Origin: an uncultured Alphaproteobacteria bacterium
Lineage (GTDB): Bacteria > Pseudomonadota > Alphaproteobacteria > Puniceispirillales > UBA1172
Assembly (NCBI GenBank): GCA_913056245.1
Contig: CAJXME010000001.1
Location: 1-20,877, forward strand
Direction of reading: 5' to 3'
DNA: 20,877 bases
A program made the position numbers and the translations under genes. Shown here one piece after another: positions 7,750 to 15,264 of the stretch. Each line of letters begins with the position of its first letter. Position 1 is the first letter of the stretch. The notes beneath the pieces are model-generated. The model saw only the letters and a list, made by a program, of their open reading frames with translations, made no database searches and was not told the origin of the DNA.

Positions 7750-8622
7750 TCACTTTTCGCTCAAAAGACTGCTCAGATAGGCTTGCGCGTCGCGAGACTT
7801 TGCGCCTTCTTTGACAATATCAAGCAATAGTGAAGCCAGACGCCCCGCGTCGCCATTCTGTTGCAGCAGGGTTTCGATATAGCCAAGGTCTTTGATCGTG
7901 TTTTCAAGGCTAAACACATAGCCGTCATGCCGCCCGGCAATCGCCGCGGGCGCGATGCGGTCAAGGCTCATCGAATGGCCCGACCCTTGACAGGCAAGGC
8001 GGTAGAATTTCTCCCAATCGACGCCATGGTCACGCGCCGCCCCCATCGCCTGCATGACCAGCGTGGCCGTCCCAAGAGAAAGAAAATTGCTGATCAGTTT
8101 CGTGGTGGCCCCCATTCCCACCGGCCCCATATGTTCGATGGCTGAACAGCACGGCGTCAGCACATGGCGGGCGTTTTCAGCCACGTCTTCGGCAGCGCCC
8201 AGAATAGCCCCCAGCGTTCCCGCCTCCGCTTGAGCAACCCCGCCCGTCAACGGCGCTTCGGCGTAAAGAACATCTTTTTCTGCCGCTGTCTTGGCCAGTG
8301 CCACGACCGCTTCGGGATGGCTGGTGGTGCAATCGATCACCAGCATGCCGGGGCGTGATGACGGCAGAATCTGATCCAGCACCTCGGCGGCGATATTAGC
8401 ATTGGGCAGGCAAAAGATCACGACATCACAGGCCTTGGCGAGCGATGCGGCGTCAGGCTCTTCGATGGCGCCATGGGCGATCAGGGCATCAATCGGCGCG
8501 CGGTTGCGATGCGCCACAACGCGCATATCTCGCCCCACATCCAGAAGACGCATGACCATGCCTCGACCCATCAGCCCAGCGCCAAGGAAGCCGATGGTTT
8601 GATTGTCGCGGGCTGAACTCAC
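7750..8622 (-). CDS. NAD(P)-dependent 3-hydroxyisobutyrate-dehydrogenase-family oxidoreductase
   Basis: The product has about 290 residues, the normal size for beta-hydroxyacid dehydrogenases. From the GTG start it has the Rossmann loop GFLGAGLMGRG near residue 11, the NCLP-like FCLPN after strand 4, the substrate loop EAPLTGG, and the catalytic Lys175 with Asn179 in ATTKLISNFL. Relatives oxidise 3-hydroxyisobutyrate, tartronate semialdehyde or similar 3-hydroxyacids in the cytoplasm. The DVSR-type nucleotide loop is not clearly visible, so NAD or NADP is open. GTG at 8622 overlaps the upstream dehydrogenase stop as GTGA, suggesting coupled translation; a TTG at 8631 would add three residues. 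With its partner and the divergent ABC importer it probably belongs to a catabolic module for an imported acid. Confidence 0.85.
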   Translation of the reverse strand: MSSARDNQTIGFLGAGLMGRGMVMRLLDVGRDMRVVAHRNRAPIDALIAHGAIEEPDAASLAKACDVVIFCLPNANIAAEVLDQILPSSRPGMLVIDCTTSHPEAVVALAKTAAEKDVLYAEAPLTGGVAQAEAGTLGAILGAAEDVAENARHVLTPCCSAIEHMGPVGMGATTKLISNFLSLGTATLVMQAMGAARDHGVDWEKFYRLACQGSGHSMSLDRIAPAAIAGRHDGYVFSLENTIKDLGYIETLLQQNGDAGRLASLLLDIVKEGAKSRDAQAYLSSLLSEK

Positions 8623-9383
8623 AACGCCCAACCGCCATCGACAATCTGGAATGTGCCGGTGGTGAAGCGCGATTCATCGGAAGCCAGATGGATGACGATG
8701 CCCGTCACTTCATCGGCGGTGGCAAACCGGCCAATCGGCTGACGGGCGAGAAACTCAGCTTTGGCCTTTTCGAGATCGCCCCTTGCGCGCATACGTTCTT
8801 CAAGCGAAGGCGTGAGGATCGTGCCGGGGCAGAGCGCGTTGCAGCGGATGCCGCGATCGACAAAATCTCTGGCCACGGCTTTCGTCATGCCCATGATGGC
8901 CGCTTTGGTGGAGCCATAAAGGCAGCGATCAGGCGCGCCTTTGATGGTGGAGGCCACCGATGCCATATTGATGATCGAGCCTTCCCCCGCCTCCAGCATC
9001 ATCGGCAGATAGGTCTTGATCAGGCGGAATTGAGACTGGACATTGAGGGTGAAGGCCATGGTGAAATCATCATCATCAGTATCCAGAATCGTGCCGTGAT
9101 GAACATGACCCGCGCAGTTGAAAAGCGTGGTGATGGGGCCGGTTTTCTCCGGCGCGGCGTGAATAGCCTCGGGGTTGGTGACGTCGAGATGAAACGTCTC
9201 AATCGCGAGGTTTTCCGCCTTGACGGCGGTGAGCAGCTCTTCATTGATATCGGTGGCGAAAACCTTTGCGCCTTCACGCGCCATGGCCAGCGCCACAGCC
9301 TTGCCTTGCCCTTGACCTGCTGCGGTCACAAGCGCGGTCTTACCCTCTAGCCTACCTTCTGGCCTACCCCCTAAACCACCCAT
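8619..9383 (-). CDS. Short-chain dehydrogenase/reductase, BDH2 (DHRS6)-like
   Basis: This is a classical SDR of 254 residues: cofactor loop TAAGQGQG (20-27), Asp45 in the position that favours NAD, NCAG (89-92), Ser142, and Tyr156-x3-Lys160. It resembles human BDH2 closely by eye, including AGHVHHGT, the RCLY active-site stretch (Arg153), TPSLEERMRARG, FLARQ and the end GGWAL. Arginines described for substrate carboxylate binding in BDH2 appear conserved, so a hydroxy- or oxo-acid substrate is likely. BDH2 itself is reported to reduce 4-oxo-proline and to oxidise 3-hydroxybutyrate; bacterial relatives include 2-keto-3-deoxy-fuconate dehydrogenases. GGGAGGA (complement of 9389-9395) gives a good start five bases later. 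The N terminus carries a short duplicated GR-rich stretch. First gene of a two-gene operon. Confidence 0.88.
   Translation of the reverse strand: MGGLGGRPEGRLEGKTALVTAAGQGQGKAVALAMAREGAKVFATDINEELLTAVKAENLAIETFHLDVTNPEAIHAAPEKTGPITTLFNCAGHVHHGTILDTDDDDFTMAFTLNVQSQFRLIKTYLPMMLEAGEGSIINMASVASTIKGAPDRCLYGSTKAAIMGMTKAVARDFVDRGIRCNALCPGTILTPSLEERMRARGDLEKAKAEFLARQPIGRFATADEVTGIVIHLASDESRFTTGTFQIVDGGWAL
9345..9368 (-). repeat. 12-bp tandem duplication inside the SDR 5' end
   Basis: Read on the minus strand, GGTAGGCCAGAA and GGTAGGCTAGAG lie head to tail, differing at two of twelve bases. They encode the extra GRPEGRLEG stretch before the conserved core and look like a slippage duplication kept in frame. 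Confidence 0.6.
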
Positions 9384-9562
9384 AGTATTCCTCCCATAAC
9401 TCGATTGCGCCGCGGCTCAGCGCGGAGACTTATTCTATGATGCCTTCACTCGATCCCCCGCGCAATACAATCCTACAAGGTCATCATCTTGACGCGCTGA
9501 GGTGGCAACTGTGGAGCCATGGCCTTGCAAACAGACATAGAAATTGCGCCCAAATCTAAATG

Positions 9563-9590
9563 CTGACTTGGTAAATCTGACTTGGCAAAT
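9563..9590 (+). repeat. 14-bp tandem direct repeat, possible operator
   Basis: CTGACTTGGTAAAT (9563-9576) is followed immediately by CTGACTTGGCAAAT (9577-9590), identical at 13 of 14 bases. It lies 65 bases upstream of the binding-protein start, a position suited to an activator or repressor site. Confidence 0.6.
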
Positions 9591-9622
9591 CAAGAACTCT
9601 GTGTTTTGTTTAGTAAATTCAT

Positions 9623-9634
9623 TTCATTAATGAA
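9623..9634. promoter_or_regulatory. 12-bp palindrome upstream of the binding-protein gene
   Basis: TTCATTAATGAA is a perfect palindrome ending eight bases before the Shine-Dalgarno AAGGAG (9643-9648). It could be an operator or a structure in the leader; an overlapping inverted pair AATTCAT/ATGAATT (9616-9622, 9630-9636) also exists. Confidence 0.35.
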
Positions 9635-9654
9635 TTGAGTTTAAGGAGATTCAA

Positions 9655-10797
9655 ATGAAAACGTTATTAAATCTTTCAGCATCTGTGCTTGCGGTTATTG
9701 GCTTAACCATTGGCGGTGCTTTGGCTGAAACAAAAGTCGGCATGATCACCACACTTTCAGGAGGTGGCGCGGGCTTAGGCATTGATGTTCGTGATGGTTT
9801 TATGCTGGCGGTTAAGCAATCCGGCCGCAGTGATATCAAGGTTGTGATCGAAGATGATCAGCGCAAACCAGATGTGGCCGTCAAATTGGCGGATAAAATG
9901 ATTCAATCAGAAAAGGTTGATGTCTTGACGGGGATCATCTGGTCAAACTTGGCCATGGCGGTTGTGCCATCAGCGACTGCGCAGGGTAAGTTTTATCTAT
10001 CGCCAAACGCCGGGCCGTCTGCTCTAGCCGGCAAAGGCTGTCATCCAAACTATTTTAATGTGGCATGGCAGAATGACAATTTGCACGAAGCCGCAGGCGC
10101 TTATGCCAATGGCGCAGGCTTCAAGAAAACCTATATTCTGGCGCCAAACTATCCGGCGGGCAAAGATGCGCTGACCGGCTTTAAGCGTTATTTTAAGGGG
10201 CAAATCGCCGGTGAAATTTACACCAAACTTGGTCAGACCGATTACGCCGCTGAGATTGCCCAGATTCGCGCCGCTGGTGCGGATAGCGTGTTTTTCTTCC
10301 TGCCCGGCGGGATGGGGATTGCGTTCCTGAAGCAATATAGCGGGTCTGGCGTAGGTCTGCCGATTGTTGGCCCAGCCTTCTCATTTGATCAAGGCATCCT
10401 GCAGGCCGTTGGTGAGGCGGCTCTTGGTGTTGTCAACACGTCCCAGTGGAATAAGGATTTGGATAACCCAACCAACAAGGCTTTTGTTGAGAGTTTTCAG
10501 GCTGAATATGGTCGCCTGCCATCGCTTTACGCCAGCCAAGGTTTTGATACCGCAAACCTGTTGATTTCCGCTATGGCAAAAGCAGATGTCAAAGATGCGG
10601 ACGCGTTCCGTGCGGCATTGAAAGCAGCTGATTTCAACAGCACTCGTGGCGATTTTGCTTTTGCTAGCAACAACCATCCAATTCAGTCGATTTACGCGCG
10701 TGAAGTCATCAAGGAAGGCGATGTTTACACCAACAAAACCCTTTCGGTTGCGCTTGCAAATCATTCCAATGCCTACACTGCAGATTGCAAGATGTAG
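9655..10797 (+). CDS. Branched-chain-type ABC transporter, periplasmic binding protein
   Basis: The product has 380 residues with a signal peptide ending GALA (residue 24) and the Peripla_BP_6 (LivK-like) fold: KVGMITTLSGGGAGLGIDVRDGF at the start, the DDQRKPDVAVKLADKMI first-lobe helix and SLYASQGFDTANLL in the second lobe. Cys129 and Cys378 (ADCKM at the C terminus) could form a disulfide bridge in the periplasm, as in several relatives that bind organic acids rather than leucine. It captures the substrate for the LivHMGF complex encoded directly downstream. AAGGAG lies six bases before the ATG. A hairpin follows the gene, favouring higher expression than the membrane genes. The ligand is unknown; the hydrolase at the operon end and the divergent acid dehydrogenases suggest an amide or organic acid. 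Confidence 0.88.
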   Translation: MKTLLNLSASVLAVIGLTIGGALAETKVGMITTLSGGGAGLGIDVRDGFMLAVKQSGRSDIKVVIEDDQRKPDVAVKLADKMIQSEKVDVLTGIIWSNLAMAVVPSATAQGKFYLSPNAGPSALAGKGCHPNYFNVAWQNDNLHEAAGAYANGAGFKKTYILAPNYPAGKDALTGFKRYFKGQIAGEIYTKLGQTDYAAEIAQIRAAGADSVFFFLPGGMGIAFLKQYSGSGVGLPIVGPAFSFDQGILQAVGEAALGVVNTSQWNKDLDNPTNKAFVESFQAEYGRLPSLYASQGFDTANLLISAMAKADVKDADAFRAALKAADFNSTRGDFAFASNNHPIQSIYAREVIKEGDVYTNKTLSVALANHSNAYTADCKM

Positions 10798-10810
10798 GAC
10801 AATTAAAATC

Positions 10811-10838
10811 AGCCAAGCCTGAGCGATCGGGCTTGGCT
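10811..10838 (+). terminator. Hairpin after the binding-protein gene
   Basis: AGCCAAGCC (10811-10819) pairs perfectly with GGCTTGGCT (10830-10838) around a ten-base loop, followed by ATTCTT. The T-run is poor, so this is more likely a partial terminator or 3'-end stabiliser inside the operon. Confidence 0.55.
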
Positions 10839-10872
10839 ATTCTTACAGAAAAAAACCTTTGGGTTTTCTGAT

Positions 10873-11793
10873 ATGTCTTTTGTTTTGCTTGCAGAGCAAG
10901 TCCTCAACGGCCTGCAATTAGGCGTCATGTTATTTTTAATGTCAGCAGGATTAACGCTGATCTTTGGCGTTATGGGGCTGATTAACTTGGCGCATGGCTC
11001 ACTCTATATGATTGGCGCCTTTGCCGCGGCATCGATCGCTGGCCTGACGGGGTCATTTATTCTGGCTTTACTAGCGGCATTAACAGGCGCTGCCATCGCT
11101 GGCGGGATTGTGGAAATGGTCGTGATCCGGCGGCTTTACAGGCGTGACCACCTTGATCAAGTCTTGGCAACATTTGCTTTGATCCTGATTTTTTCAGAAG
11201 GCACACGATGGGTCTTCGGGTCATTTCCACTTTATTTGGATATCCCAACCTATTTGCAAGGCCCGGTGTTTTTGCCGGGGGGGATTCAATACCCGCTTTA
11301 TCGCATTACCTTGATTTTGATTGGCTTGGTTGTAGCGTTTGCGCTGTGGTTGATGATCGCCAAAACCCGAATTGGGATACAAATTCGCGCCGGTGAAAAT
11401 GATCGGGAGATGATTGCGGCGCTCGGGATTGATATCTCAAAACTTTATACGATTGTTTTTGCGCTTGGGGCGTCTTTGGCGGGACTTGCGGGGGCATTGG
11501 TGGGGGCGATCCAATCGGTCGAAGTCGGCATGGGTGAACCTGTTTTGATTCTTGCCTTTGTGGTCATTGTTATAGGAGGAATCGGGTCTATCAAAGGCGC
11601 CATGGTTGGTAGTATTCTGGTTGGACTGACCGATACTTTAGGCGGCGTGTTCTTGCCGCAAATTTTGCAACTCTTTATGGATATTTCGACCGCAAATAAT
11701 GTCGGGTCATCCATCGCATCAATGGCGATCTATATTTTGATGGGCGGCGTTTTAATCTGGCGACCAACAGGTCTTTATGGATCGCGGCCATGA
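10873..11793 (+). CDS. livH: Branched-chain-type ABC transporter permease, LivH family
   Basis: This 306-residue inner-membrane permease has about eight hydrophobic segments. LSAGLTLIFGVMGLINLAHGSLYM near the N terminus is the LivH hallmark, and AGENDREMIAALGIDISK followed by ALGASLAGLAGALVG is the coupling loop that docks on the ATPases. It pairs with LivM to form the channel. No good Shine-Dalgarno sequence precedes the ATG at 10873; a small AAAACC/GGTTTT hairpin lies in the leader just before it. The stop overlaps the livM start as ATGA. Confidence 0.9.
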   Translation: MSFVLLAEQVLNGLQLGVMLFLMSAGLTLIFGVMGLINLAHGSLYMIGAFAAASIAGLTGSFILALLAALTGAAIAGGIVEMVVIRRLYRRDHLDQVLATFALILIFSEGTRWVFGSFPLYLDIPTYLQGPVFLPGGIQYPLYRITLILIGLVVAFALWLMIAKTRIGIQIRAGENDREMIAALGIDISKLYTIVFALGASLAGLAGALVGAIQSVEVGMGEPVLILAFVVIVIGGIGSIKGAMVGSILVGLTDTLGGVFLPQILQLFMDISTANNVGSSIASMAIYILMGGVLIWRPTGLYGSRP

Positions 11794-12773
11794 TTTCAGA
11801 ACGAATGATCAACATCATCCTGATCGGCCTCTTGGTGATCATTCCCGCCTGGGCATATCTCGCGGATGAGCCGTTCACCATCACTTTAATGACAAGAGCG
11901 GTGATTTTTGCGCTGGCGGCGGTCGGCCTCAACCTTGCCCTTGGGGTGGGTGGTTTCGTCAGTTTTGGTCATGCTGCGTTTTTTGGTTTGGGCGGTTATG
12001 TCATGGGGGTTCTGGCGTGGCATGCTCAAAGTTACACACCATTCTTGGAATGGCCTTTTCTGATAGAAGGCACGCAATCCATGCCGGTGATTTGGGTCAT
12101 CGCCGTTATTTTATCGGCGTTATTGGCCTTGGTGATTGGCGTTGTATCGCTCAAAACCACTGGCGTTTATTTCATCATGATCACCTTGGCCTTTGCCCAG
12201 ATGATGTATTACTTCTCAATTTCTTGGTCAGCCTATGGCGGCGAAGATGGTTTGTCGATTTATGTCAGGAATAGTTTCCCAGGCCTGAATACGCTTGATC
12301 CAATCCAGTTTTACTCCATTTGTTTTATCATTCTGATGGCGGTGCTGGCGTTGATGGCGCGGTTGGTCAAATCCCCCTATGGGCTGGCCTTGAATGCCGC
12401 AAGACAATCCCCCAAACGGGTTGAAGCGGTGGGGCTTGATTTGCATCAATTGCAATTATTGGCTTTTGTTATTTCAGGGGCAATCACCGGTCTTGCAGGC
12501 GCGTTATTCGCTGATCTCAATCGTTTTGTCAGCCCTAATATGTTCAGTTGGCAGTTAAGCGGTGAGTTTATCGTCTTTATAATTATCGGCGGTGTGGGTC
12601 GGCTTTTTGGCCCTGTTATAGGCGCGTTGGTTTTCGTTGGGCTGGAGCATTTCTTAGGTGAGATTAATGATTATTGGCATATTTATTTAGGCCTTATTTT
12701 ATTGCTCATCGTTTTATTCAGTAAAACCGGCGTGATGGGTCTTCTTGTAAAAAAGGAGGCGCACCATGGCTGA
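11790..12773 (+). CDS. livM: Branched-chain-type ABC transporter permease, LivM family
   Basis: This is the second permease subunit, 327 residues. GLNLALGVGGFVSFGHAAFFGLGGY is the characteristic LivM segment, and ARQSPKRVEAVGLDLHQLQ with AITGLAGALF is the coupling region. Multiple hydrophobic segments fill the rest. Unlike many LivM proteins it lacks a long N-terminal extension. It overlaps livH by four bases and livG by eight, so translation of the membrane genes is probably coupled. Confidence 0.9.
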   Translation: MISERMINIILIGLLVIIPAWAYLADEPFTITLMTRAVIFALAAVGLNLALGVGGFVSFGHAAFFGLGGYVMGVLAWHAQSYTPFLEWPFLIEGTQSMPVIWVIAVILSALLALVIGVVSLKTTGVYFIMITLAFAQMMYYFSISWSAYGGEDGLSIYVRNSFPGLNTLDPIQFYSICFIILMAVLALMARLVKSPYGLALNAARQSPKRVEAVGLDLHQLQLLAFVISGAITGLAGALFADLNRFVSPNMFSWQLSGEFIVFIIIGGVGRLFGPVIGALVFVGLEHFLGEINDYWHIYLGLILLLIVLFSKTGVMGLLVKKEAHHG

Positions 12774-13515
12774 TGTTGTTCTTGCGACTTATGGGATCAC
12801 CAAAACATTTGGCTCGCTGGTGGCCTGTGATGATGTGTCGATCAATGTCAGGGCAGGGGAAATTCACGCCATCATCGGGCCTAATGGCGCGGGGAAATCC
12901 ACCTTGATTTCTCAAATTTGCGGAACGCTTATTCCAGATCAAGGCCGTGTCGAACTCATGGGTCAAGACATTACGGCTTTATCCGGCCGAGCGCGTGCTT
13001 TAGCGGGGTTAGGACGTACCTTTCAAATTTCTCAATTGGCGATGGAAGATACGGTCTTGCAAAATGTTATCCTTGGGGGGGTCGGGGCGACAAGGAGGCA
13101 ATGGCATTTCATCCAGCCTATTTTGAGTCATCACGACTTGCGTGAACAAGCCGAAGCGGTCTTGGAACGAGTGGGCTTAATCGATGATCGACACCGCCAA
13201 ACCGCAATCTTAAGTCACGGGCAAAAACGCCAGTTGGAAGTGGCGATTGCCCTGATGTTAAAACCCAAAATCTTCATCATGGATGAACCGATGGCAGGGC
13301 TAGGCTTAGAAGGCTCAAAACAGTTGACTATGCTGCTTGATGATTTGCGCCATCAAGCCCCGATTTTACTGGTCGAGCATGATATGGACGCGGTCTTTAC
13401 CTTGGCCGATCATATCAGTGTCTTGGATTACGGCAAAGTCATCGCATCGGATGATGTTGACGCCATCAGAAATGATCCTGTTGTTCGCGATGCTTATTTA
13501 GGGAAAGACTCATGA
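12766..13515 (+). CDS. livG: Branched-chain-type ABC transporter ATP-binding protein, LivG family
   Basis: This cytoplasmic ATPase has 249 residues: Walker A GPNGAGKST, Q-loop TFQISQLAM, signature LSHGQKRQLEVAIALM (the usual LSGGQ reads LSHGQ, common in LivG-like proteins), Walker B KIFIMDEPMAGL and the switch His in VEHDMDAV. It works as a heterodimer with LivF to drive the importer. AGGAGG at 12754-12759 is an ideal ribosome binding site lying within the end of livM. Confidence 0.92.
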   Translation: MADVVLATYGITKTFGSLVACDDVSINVRAGEIHAIIGPNGAGKSTLISQICGTLIPDQGRVELMGQDITALSGRARALAGLGRTFQISQLAMEDTVLQNVILGGVGATRRQWHFIQPILSHHDLREQAEAVLERVGLIDDRHRQTAILSHGQKRQLEVAIALMLKPKIFIMDEPMAGLGLEGSKQLTMLLDDLRHQAPILLVEHDMDAVFTLADHISVLDYGKVIASDDVDAIRNDPVVRDAYLGKDS

Positions 13516-14198
13516 CCTTGCTTTCTCTCAATAATGTTTCAGCATCTTATGGATCAAGCCAAGTGTTGTTTGATGTCAATTTGTCCGTCAAAGAAGGTGA
13601 GGTTCTTGCTTTGATTGGGCGCAATGGCATGGGCAAATCCACCAGCGTCAAATCGATCTGCCGCATGATCCCAGCATCGGGGGATATCATCTTTGCTGGC
13701 CATGATTTAACCCGTCTTCACAGTCACCAAGTCGCGCGTTTGGGGATTGGTCTTGTGCCTGAAGGACGGCGTTGTTTTGCGGAGTTGACGGTATATGAAA
13801 ATTTAATCGCGGGCGCCAGACCGGGCTATTGGCAGGTTGAAACGGTTGCGGCTTTATTTCCAAAATTAGGGGAGCGGTCGGGGCAAATCGCCTCGTCTCT
13901 TTCGGGCGGAGAACAACAGATGCTGGCCATTGGCCGGGCGTTGATGACCAATCCGAAATTGCTTGTACTCGATGAAGCCACTGAAGGCCTCGCGCCAATT
14001 ATTCGCCAAGAAATTTGGGCAGCCATCAATCGCCTGAAATCAGAAACAGGGCTGGCGATTTTGGTGATTGATAAATCAATCAAAGAATTGAGCCAAGTCT
14101 GCGATAAGGCTGTTGTTTTGGAGCGTGGCGCGACGGTCTGGCAAGGCGCGATGACGGACTTATCCCCTGAGATCACAGAAAAATATGTGGGGGTTTAG
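13512..14198 (+). CDS. livF: Branched-chain-type ABC transporter ATP-binding protein, LivF family
   Basis: The second ATPase has 228 residues: Walker A GRNGMGKST, signature LSGGEQQMLAIGRALM, Walker B LLVLDEATEGLAP. Where most ABC ATPases have a switch His, this protein reads LVIDKSIKEL; replacement of that His by Gln or Lys is frequent in LivF, so the LivFG dimer probably has one canonical switch residue from LivG. It overlaps livG by ATGA and is three bases upstream of the hydrolase gene. Confidence 0.92.
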   Translation: MTLLSLNNVSASYGSSQVLFDVNLSVKEGEVLALIGRNGMGKSTSVKSICRMIPASGDIIFAGHDLTRLHSHQVARLGIGLVPEGRRCFAELTVYENLIAGARPGYWQVETVAALFPKLGERSGQIASSLSGGEQQMLAIGRALMTNPKLLVLDEATEGLAPIIRQEIWAAINRLKSETGLAILVIDKSIKELSQVCDKAVVLERGATVWQGAMTDLSPEITEKYVGV

Positions 14199-14201
14199 AC
14201 A

Positions 14202-15032
14202 ATGACCACTCAAGATTGGCAACTCGATTGGGATGCTGCTTTTGATAATATGCAGAGCCGCGACCCTCAAGCCTTGATGGCAAATTGGCAAGATCGGTCG
14301 GATGATTTCAAATCCAGATGGGCGGGTTTGGGGCAAGGTCTGAAGAACGTTCCTTATGGCGATCATCCCCGTCAGCGTTATGACATGTTCACGCCAAAGA
14401 CTGAGGCCAAAGGGACGATCATTTTTATCCATGGCGGCTATTGGATGCGGACAGGCCGTGAGCATTGGTCTTTTTTGGCCGAAGGGATGCTTGCCCATGG
14501 ATGGGCGGTGGCCATTCCTTCATACCCGCTAGCCCCAGAAGTTAGGATCAGCGCCATAACGACGTCAATCGTTGAAGCCGCCAATCATATTGCCTCGCAA
14601 ACCACCGGCGCGTTGCGGCTCATCGGTCATTCCGCAGGGGGGCATCTGGTTTCACGATTGGCCTGTCAAGGGATGCTAAGTGATCCAGTGCTGGAGCGCA
14701 TCGAAAAAGCCATCTCCGTTTCAGGTATCCATGATTTAAGACCGTTGTTGATGACCAAGATGAACGATATTTTGAACCTCGATTTAACAGAGGCTAGCGC
14801 CGAAAGCAGCGCTTTATTAACGCCAGAACATGTCCCTTTTACTTGTTGGGTGGGGGATCATGAACGCCCAGAATTCCTCCGCCAAAACCGTCTGTTGCAA
14901 GACACTTGGCACGATTATTTTGATTCGCCGCATCAGGTAAATGCTGTCTATGACCAAGGCCATGATCATTTTTCCGTCATCGAACAATTGGCAAAACCGG
15001 ACTGCCGCCTAACGCTTGCCATTGGGGCTTGA
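14202..15032 (+). CDS. Alpha/beta hydrolase, arylformamidase (AFMID)-like
   Basis: This 276-residue cytoplasmic serine hydrolase belongs to the HGG (hormone-sensitive-lipase-like) branch. The oxyanion motif HGGYW starts at His77, the nucleophile is Ser144 in GHSAGGH, Asp219 in VGDHERPEF is the likely acid and His256 in GHDHFSVIE the base, all in the order of AFMID-type kynurenine formamidases. Such enzymes hydrolyse N-formylkynurenine or other small amides and esters. No signal peptide is visible. It begins three bases after livF, so it is surely co-transcribed with the importer and probably acts on the imported compound. No kynurenine-pathway gene is nearby, so formylkynurenine is only one option. 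Confidence 0.85.
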   Translation: MTTQDWQLDWDAAFDNMQSRDPQALMANWQDRSDDFKSRWAGLGQGLKNVPYGDHPRQRYDMFTPKTEAKGTIIFIHGGYWMRTGREHWSFLAEGMLAHGWAVAIPSYPLAPEVRISAITTSIVEAANHIASQTTGALRLIGHSAGGHLVSRLACQGMLSDPVLERIEKAISVSGIHDLRPLLMTKMNDILNLDLTEASAESSALLTPEHVPFTCWVGDHERPEFLRQNRLLQDTWHDYFDSPHQVNAVYDQGHDHFSVIEQLAKPDCRLTLAIGA

Positions 15033-15084
15033 TCCTCAAAGGTTGCGAAATCAATGGGCAAGTAACAACGGTTTCATGTTTCCA

Positions 15085-15105
15085 AAAGCAAAACTCTTTT
15101 GCTTT
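15085..15105 (+). terminator. AT-rich hairpin downstream of the liv-type operon
   Basis: AAAGCAAAA (15085-15093) pairs perfectly with TTTTGCTTT (15097-15105) around CTC. Only two GC pairs are present and no T-run follows outside the stem, so terminator activity is uncertain. Confidence 0.3.
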
Positions 15106-15118
15106 AATCTCGTAAAGG

Positions 15119-15148
15119 CAATCGGGTCTTTTCCAATCGGGTCTTTTG
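15119..15148 (+). repeat. 15-bp tandem direct repeat
   Basis: CAATCGGGTCTTTTC is followed directly by CAATCGGGTCTTTTG (14 of 15 bases identical). It lies about 140 bases before the binding-protein start and could be a tandem regulator site or a slippage duplication. Confidence 0.65.
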
Positions 15149-15232
15149 AGGAATGGCGCGGTTATAGGGGAAAATTACATAATCGACATATATATATACA
15201 CTTATTCCTATTTGAATTATGCTGAATGAAAA

Positions 15233-15264
15233 CCCAAAAACAATTGGGTCCCAAAAAATTGGGT
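15233..15264 (+). repeat. Tandem pair of palindromic units before the potF-like gene
   Basis: CCCAAAAACAATTGGGT (15233-15249) is followed at once by CCCAAAAAATTGGGT (15250-15264), the same unit less two bases. Each has CCCAA/TTGGG arms and can fold on itself. They end 12 bases before the Shine-Dalgarno site, so they could be operators or a structured leader. Confidence 0.6.

Larger units (their letters stand above)
9384..9654. promoter_or_regulatory. Divergent control region between SDR operon and liv-type operon
   Basis: This 271-base gap must hold the promoters of both divergent operons. It contains a 14-bp tandem repeat (9563-9590) and an AT-rich palindrome (9623-9634) near the plus-strand start. 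I see no gene and no clear helix-turn-helix regulator encoded next to it. Confidence 0.55.

Noticed and set aside
8688..9350. 220-codon plus-strand reading frame opposite the SDR gene
   Set aside because: It lies wholly within a clear SDR gene, and its translation is a low-complexity His/Arg/Gly-rich shadow with no family motif.
15188..15198. Alternating AT run as a functional microsatellite
   Set aside because: Only about 11 bases, common in AT-rich leaders; no sign of function.
15119..15264. Possible CRISPR-like repeats
   Set aside because: Only two adjacent copies of each short unit, no spacers and no cas genes.
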